Shown here: piece by piece, positions 8,531 through 11,327 of the stretch
Layout of the letters: each line of letters begins with the position of its first letter
How positions within the stretch are numbered: the stretch's first letter is position 1
Source: Coemansia sp. RSA 1804
Taxonomy: Eukaryota; Kickxellomycota; Kickxellomycetes; Kickxellales; Kickxellaceae
DNA length: 11,327 nucleotides
Assembly (NCBI GenBank): GCA_027578815.1
Contig: JANBTH010000787.1
Coordinates: 1 to 11,327 of the forward strand
Direction: 5' to 3'
Made by a program: the position numbers and the translations under genes
The notes under the pieces: generated by a model
Told to the model about the DNA's origin: nothing
Seen by the model: only the letters and a program-made list of their open reading frames with translations
Databases searched by the model: none

Positions 8531-8630
8531 TGGAGGAAGGTAATGTTAGAACGTATTATTCACGGTTTCTATGCTGCGCATAGCCACTCAAGCAACTCTT
8601 TTCAGAAAGTTTGGCTGAATGTCGACACCA

Positions 8631-8652
8631 CCTGGTTCAAAATGGAACCAGG
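8631..8652 (+). repeat. Perfect 8-bp hairpin in LINE relic 2
   Basis: CCTGGTTC (8631-8638) pairs with GAACCAGG (8645-8652) around AAAATG. It lies in the 3' coding end of the relic, in the part deleted from relic 1. LINE 3' hairpins can serve as RT recognition sites in some clades; that role is not shown here. Confidence 0.5.
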
Positions 8653-8660
8653 CGGAGCCA

Positions 8661-8679
8661 GTCAGCCGGACAAGCTGAC
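8661..8679 (+). repeat. Second hairpin in LINE relic 2
   Basis: GTCAGC (8661-8666) pairs with GCTGAC (8674-8679) around a 7-base loop. It begins eight bases after the first hairpin, so the two form a tandem pair in the element's RNA. Confidence 0.4.
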
Positions 8680-8871
8680 CATTGTCCTATCTTCTATTCA
8701 ACACGCTGCTTTACAACCTCTCAGAGAACATGTTTTCAACACAGCCGGTCCTAACCGTCATCACTGCGTTTCCTTTTCATAAACTTTTTGTTTATTAGTA
8801 TGATTCTAATCGGCAAAAAAAGTTGGTTCTCTGAATGTGAGCTCAGCATACCTGATTGATAATAAATCAAC

Positions 8872-8877
8872 TTTATT
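8872..8877 (-). terminator. Candidate MSS1 poly(A) signal inside the LINE tail
   Basis: AATAAA on the minus strand, 43 nt past the MSS1 TAG, is a typical distance and the first such hexamer. It lies in the T-rich run of the LINE 3' tail (plus-strand TTTATT). Relic 1 has an unbroken T8 there instead. Confidence 0.45.
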
Positions 8878-8920
8878 TTGAAAAAAGCAAACTAAGAAAC
8901 ACACATGGTATAAACACTTT

Positions 8921-10657
8921 CTACTTTCCAATACAGAACTGGCCAAACAAAGCGTCTAGAACGTCTTCTATGCCGACCTTGCCGGTGATTCTTCCCAGAG
9001 AATCGCCGGCCCGTCGGAGTTCCTCAGCCGCAAGCACAACCACCATTGCTGCATTGTCAGCCTGGTTTATCCGCTGGAACTCGACAAGATGGCCCAGACA
9101 TTTCTGCAGATGCTCGCGATGTCTGGCCTTGGTCAGCGGCATCTGCGTTCTGTCAATAACATTGCTACTAGACTCCCAGGACCGGCGGATATGTTCTGCC
9201 AGCTCGCGCACCAAGTGTTCCCATCCGCCGTTTGTCTTGCACGAAAGAAACACAATGTTGCTGTTGGAGCTGGTGGTGCTCGGTAGCCGAACGCCGCGCG
9301 AAAGCATCCACTCTCTAGCCAGCTCAATATGTTTCTCCCTGCCGCACTGGCCAAACAGCATGCTAGGGGATGTCTGGTCGGTTTTGTTGAAAACAACAAA
9401 CGTGTGAGGAAGCTCCAGGATCCCTCCCCAGTCAACACCATCGTCATCCAGCAGACCAGTCCCATCGGACTCTGCAAGGCTCCGGATATCAAGCATGAAA
9501 ATGCGCATATCGGCTTCCCGCGCCGACTCCATGGCCCTGCGGATGCCCTCGACCTCAATGACATCGCTACTTGACTTCCTCAGCCCCGCAGTGTCACGCA
9601 CAACCACTGGATACCCGCCAACGTCTAGCGTGGTCTCCACAACATCCCTGGTAGTGCCAGCAATCGGCGACACAATAGCCACCTGCCGCTGCGCCAGTTT
9701 GTTAAGCAGCGTGCTTTTGCCGGAATTGGGCGGCCCCACAATCGACAGCGACACGCCGGTTCGCATGATCTCGCCTCTGCGCTTGTCGTCCAGATGACGA
9801 GCGATCTCGGCGATCAACTGATCCGCCCGTTTACACACCATCGGATACACACCGTCCTCAATGTCCTCTTCCTCGCTGAAATCAATAAACGCCTCGGTAT
9901 GCGCGATCAGCTCAACCAGCGTGGTCCGCCACGTCTCGTACAGTTGGTACAGCTCTCCGCGCGACTGCCGGACCGCCAGTCTGCGCTGGGCCTCGGTTTC
10001 GGCGTTAATCAGATCCGCCACGCCTTCCAGCGTAATCAGATCCATTTTGTCGTTATCGAATGAGCGGCGCGAAAACTCACCACGCCCGGCCATTCGCACT
10101 CCATCGACCGCGCCTAATGCCTGCAGAACGCTGCTAACCACTGCGGTTCCGCCGTGTACGTGGAATTCGGCCATATCCTCGCCCGTGAATGACCGGGGCC
10201 CTGGAAACCACAGGCAGAGACAGGTGTCTAGCACATCGTGCTGGTCGTTTGGATGCACCAGTCGGGTAAGGAGTGCGTGTCGCGCACGCAGTGGAAGCGG
10301 TGTCTTCGGATTCGGCTCCGATTCAGCCAGCTGTGGAACCATTGTCCGCAGCACCTGCTTTGTCTGCGGCCCCGATACCCGGATCACCGCGACTGCCGAT
10401 TTTCCTGGATGCGAAGAGAGTGCGTATATTGTGCTCCGCGTGTCCTGTGTGCTCGACGACGACAGCGAGTAGTATCTGCTGCACAGTCGGTTGGATCCAA
10501 TGCCATTTGATGCAGCAGCGGCTCTGGAGGCTGCGTCTAAATGGTAGCGGCATTTGTGCAGCAGCACTGATGTTGGTTGTTGTAGCTGTTTAGGCCATGC
10601 CGTCTGCACGGCTGCAAAAGAAGTTAGGAGGCAGCGACGAGATAAGGCAGCATACAT
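8921..10657 (-). CDS. MSS1: Mitochondrial tRNA modification GTPase (MSS1/GTPBP3, TrmE/MnmE family)
   Basis: GTPase that, with MTO1/GidA-type partners, installs the carboxymethylaminomethyl group on wobble U34 of mitochondrial tRNAs. It is intact, intronless and 578 residues long. Residues 1-65 are Arg/Ser/Ala-rich with almost no acidic residues, as in a matrix-targeting sequence. The N-terminal folate-binding domain (about 75-195) has TIYALSS, AVIRVSGP, RSFTGEDMAEFHVHGG and RGEFSRRSFDNDKMDL. The helical domain surrounds a Ras-like G domain: G1 GPPNSGKS (308-315), G2 GTTRD (334-338), G3 DTAG (355-358), G4 NKTD (424-427) and probable G5 SCK (472-474). The protein ends in the diagnostic FCIGK; its Cys (575) is the conserved one. 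All key motifs are present. An in-frame TAA directly precedes the ATG, so the start cannot lie further upstream. Codon use is more GC-rich than in the F-box gene. The 3' end abuts a LINE relic that may supply its poly(A) signal. Confidence 0.96.
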   Translation of the reverse strand: MYAALSRRCLLTSFAAVQTAWPKQLQQPTSVLLHKCRYHLDAASRAAAASNGIGSNRLCSRYYSLSSSSTQDTRSTIYALSSHPGKSAVAVIRVSGPQTKQVLRTMVPQLAESEPNPKTPLPLRARHALLTRLVHPNDQHDVLDTCLCLWFPGPRSFTGEDMAEFHVHGGTAVVSSVLQALGAVDGVRMAGRGEFSRRSFDNDKMDLITLEGVADLINAETEAQRRLAVRQSRGELYQLYETWRTTLVELIAHTEAFIDFSEEEDIEDGVYPMVCKRADQLIAEIARHLDDKRRGEIMRTGVSLSIVGPPNSGKSTLLNKLAQRQVAIVSPIAGTTRDVVETTLDVGGYPVVVRDTAGLRKSSSDVIEVEGIRRAMESAREADMRIFMLDIRSLAESDGTGLLDDDGVDWGGILELPHTFVVFNKTDQTSPSMLFGQCGREKHIELAREWMLSRGVRLPSTTSSNSNIVFLSCKTNGGWEHLVRELAEHIRRSWESSSNVIDRTQMPLTKARHREHLQKCLGHLVEFQRINQADNAAMVVVLAAEELRRAGDSLGRITGKVGIEDVLDALFGQFCIGK

Positions 10658-11327
10658 TTACTTGTTTGTTTATTTTCGAGAAAGTGAAAGAGTAAAATGC
10701 ATTATTCTACATTGTACATTTATTTGCTTTTATCAGTTTAAACACGGGGGGAAAGAGATGCACCAAGATCCATTATCACAGAGTCAAAGAATTTTGGGGT
10801 CCATTCTCTCTCGTTATCTTTAGCCTTGCTTGATTGCTGATGATTCCGCCAAGTTTTGCCTGTGGCTTGTTCTACTGCCTGTTTGTTTGTTTTGAAGAAA
10901 AAATGAAGTATTACTTGTTCATTTACTTTTTTGTTTTTGGTAAATCGGTAAGCTGGAGAGGCTTTTACGTTACCAAGGAAATTGCTTTTTGTCGCTTTGC
11001 CTTATGTGGCTTTATTAAGACAGAAACGGCGCAACCCCCCAACAGGAGAGAAGAGCAATACATTCCGCCCCCAACTCTCTTTCATGTATCTCTTACTGCT
11101 GCACGAAATGTCGGTCATCAATTTATAGAAAGATTGAGACACATGAGGATTCGGATAGCAAGATAAAGAAAGCAGGAGAAACCAAAATCATAAACCGGAA
11201 ATCAGGAGGTGGCTATTGCTCGCGTGTTTTTTCTTTCCATTTGTTTATCATTTAACAAAATGAACAAGCATAAGAAACTGCGATGACAATTACCGAATGA
11301 TGGTCGAGTGTCAAAAAATAAAAACCT
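10658..11327. other. Right-end intergenic region upstream of MSS1
   Basis: 670 bases with no gene I can support. It holds the MSS1 promoter and perhaps the flank of a gene beyond the edge. The longest open frame (10834-11166, plus) encodes a Phe/Tyr-rich N-terminal part from T-rich DNA and then motif-free sequence. No tRNA, strong repeat or clear TATA box was seen. Confidence 0.5.
10681..10694 (-). promoter_or_regulatory. 14-base TACTCTTTCACTTT element upstream of MSS1
   Basis: Identical to the element at 2507-2494 and in the same orientation; here it ends 23 nt before the ATG, so it is likely within the 5' UTR or at the transcription start. It is a weak candidate, because the repeat may be chance. 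Confidence 0.25.

Larger units (their letters stand above)
8531..8886 (+). mobile_element. 5'-truncated second copy of the same LINE family
   Basis: TGGAGGAAG at 8531 and AACGTATTATTCAC just after match relic 1 at 6272-6304. The shared translation is LERIIH-FY-AH-HS-NSF. This copy stays open from 8543 to a TAA at 8780-8782 and continues with KVWLNVDTTWFKMEPGG and further ORF2 C-terminal sequence that relic 1 has lost. About 100 bases of 3' UTR follow, with AATAAA (8861-8866), a T-rich run and A6. Sequence left of 8531 shows no similarity to relic 1, the usual outcome of 5' truncation during target-primed reverse transcription. No clear target-site duplication was found. The 3' end lies 35 bases from the MSS1 stop. 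Confidence 0.8.

Noticed and set aside
10834..11166. 110-residue plus-strand frame with a hydrophobic N-terminal part
   Set aside because: The Phe/Tyr/Leu run comes from T-rich DNA; the remainder lacks motifs and the start has no supporting context.
1..11327. CRISPR array, rRNA, tRNA genes, bacterial operon signals
   Set aside because: No spaced direct repeats, no tRNA B-box-like GGTTCGA in suitable context and no rRNA-like sequence were seen; the gene structures are eukaryotic.

Overview
The window reads as nuclear DNA of a fungus. Reasons: GT-AG introns with GTAAGT donors, AT-rich intergenic DNA, nuclear-encoded mitochondrial proteins with N-terminal targeting sequences, glutamine tracts, and non-LTR (LINE) retrotransposon debris. 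The F-box/LRR-like protein and the GPH-family sugar transporter resemble those of early-diverging fungi; a Kickxellomycotina-type genome (Coemansia/Linderina-like) is my best guess, but that is inference from family style, not a match.

Layout, left to right. (1) The left 2.45 kb holds a three-exon GPH/SLC45-type sugar:H+ symporter gene on the minus strand; its 3' end lies beyond the left edge. (2) About 1.4 kb of gene-free AT-rich DNA with simple repeats follows. (3) An intronless gene for mitochondrial translation initiation factor IF-3 lies on the minus strand (start at 4854). (4) From about 5070 to 6402 the plus strand carries a decayed LINE: the end of the reverse transcriptase region, a CCHC zinc finger of zf-RVT type and an AATAAA/poly(A)-like 3' tail, broken by three in-frame TGA stops and two frame shifts. 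(5) An F-box-like gene fills 8302-6686 on the minus strand. It is one continuous frame interrupted by a single TAA at 7412-7414, so it is probably a young pseudogene. (6) At 8531-8886 there is a second, 5'-truncated copy of the same LINE family, abutting (7) an intact intronless gene for the mitochondrial tRNA-modification GTPase MSS1/GTPBP3 (TrmE family; 10657-8921, minus). (8) The last 670 bases hold no gene I can support.

All cellular genes lie on the minus strand and both LINE relics on the plus strand. IF-3 and MSS1 both serve mitochondrial translation (initiation; wobble-uridine modification of mitochondrial tRNAs), but they are separately transcribed and nothing shows that the link is more than chance. 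I see no convincing novel system. The most interesting points are the one-stop F-box gene between two sister LINE relics, LINE sequence that appears to supply the MSS1 polyadenylation signal, and the all-TGA nonsense pattern in the larger relic.
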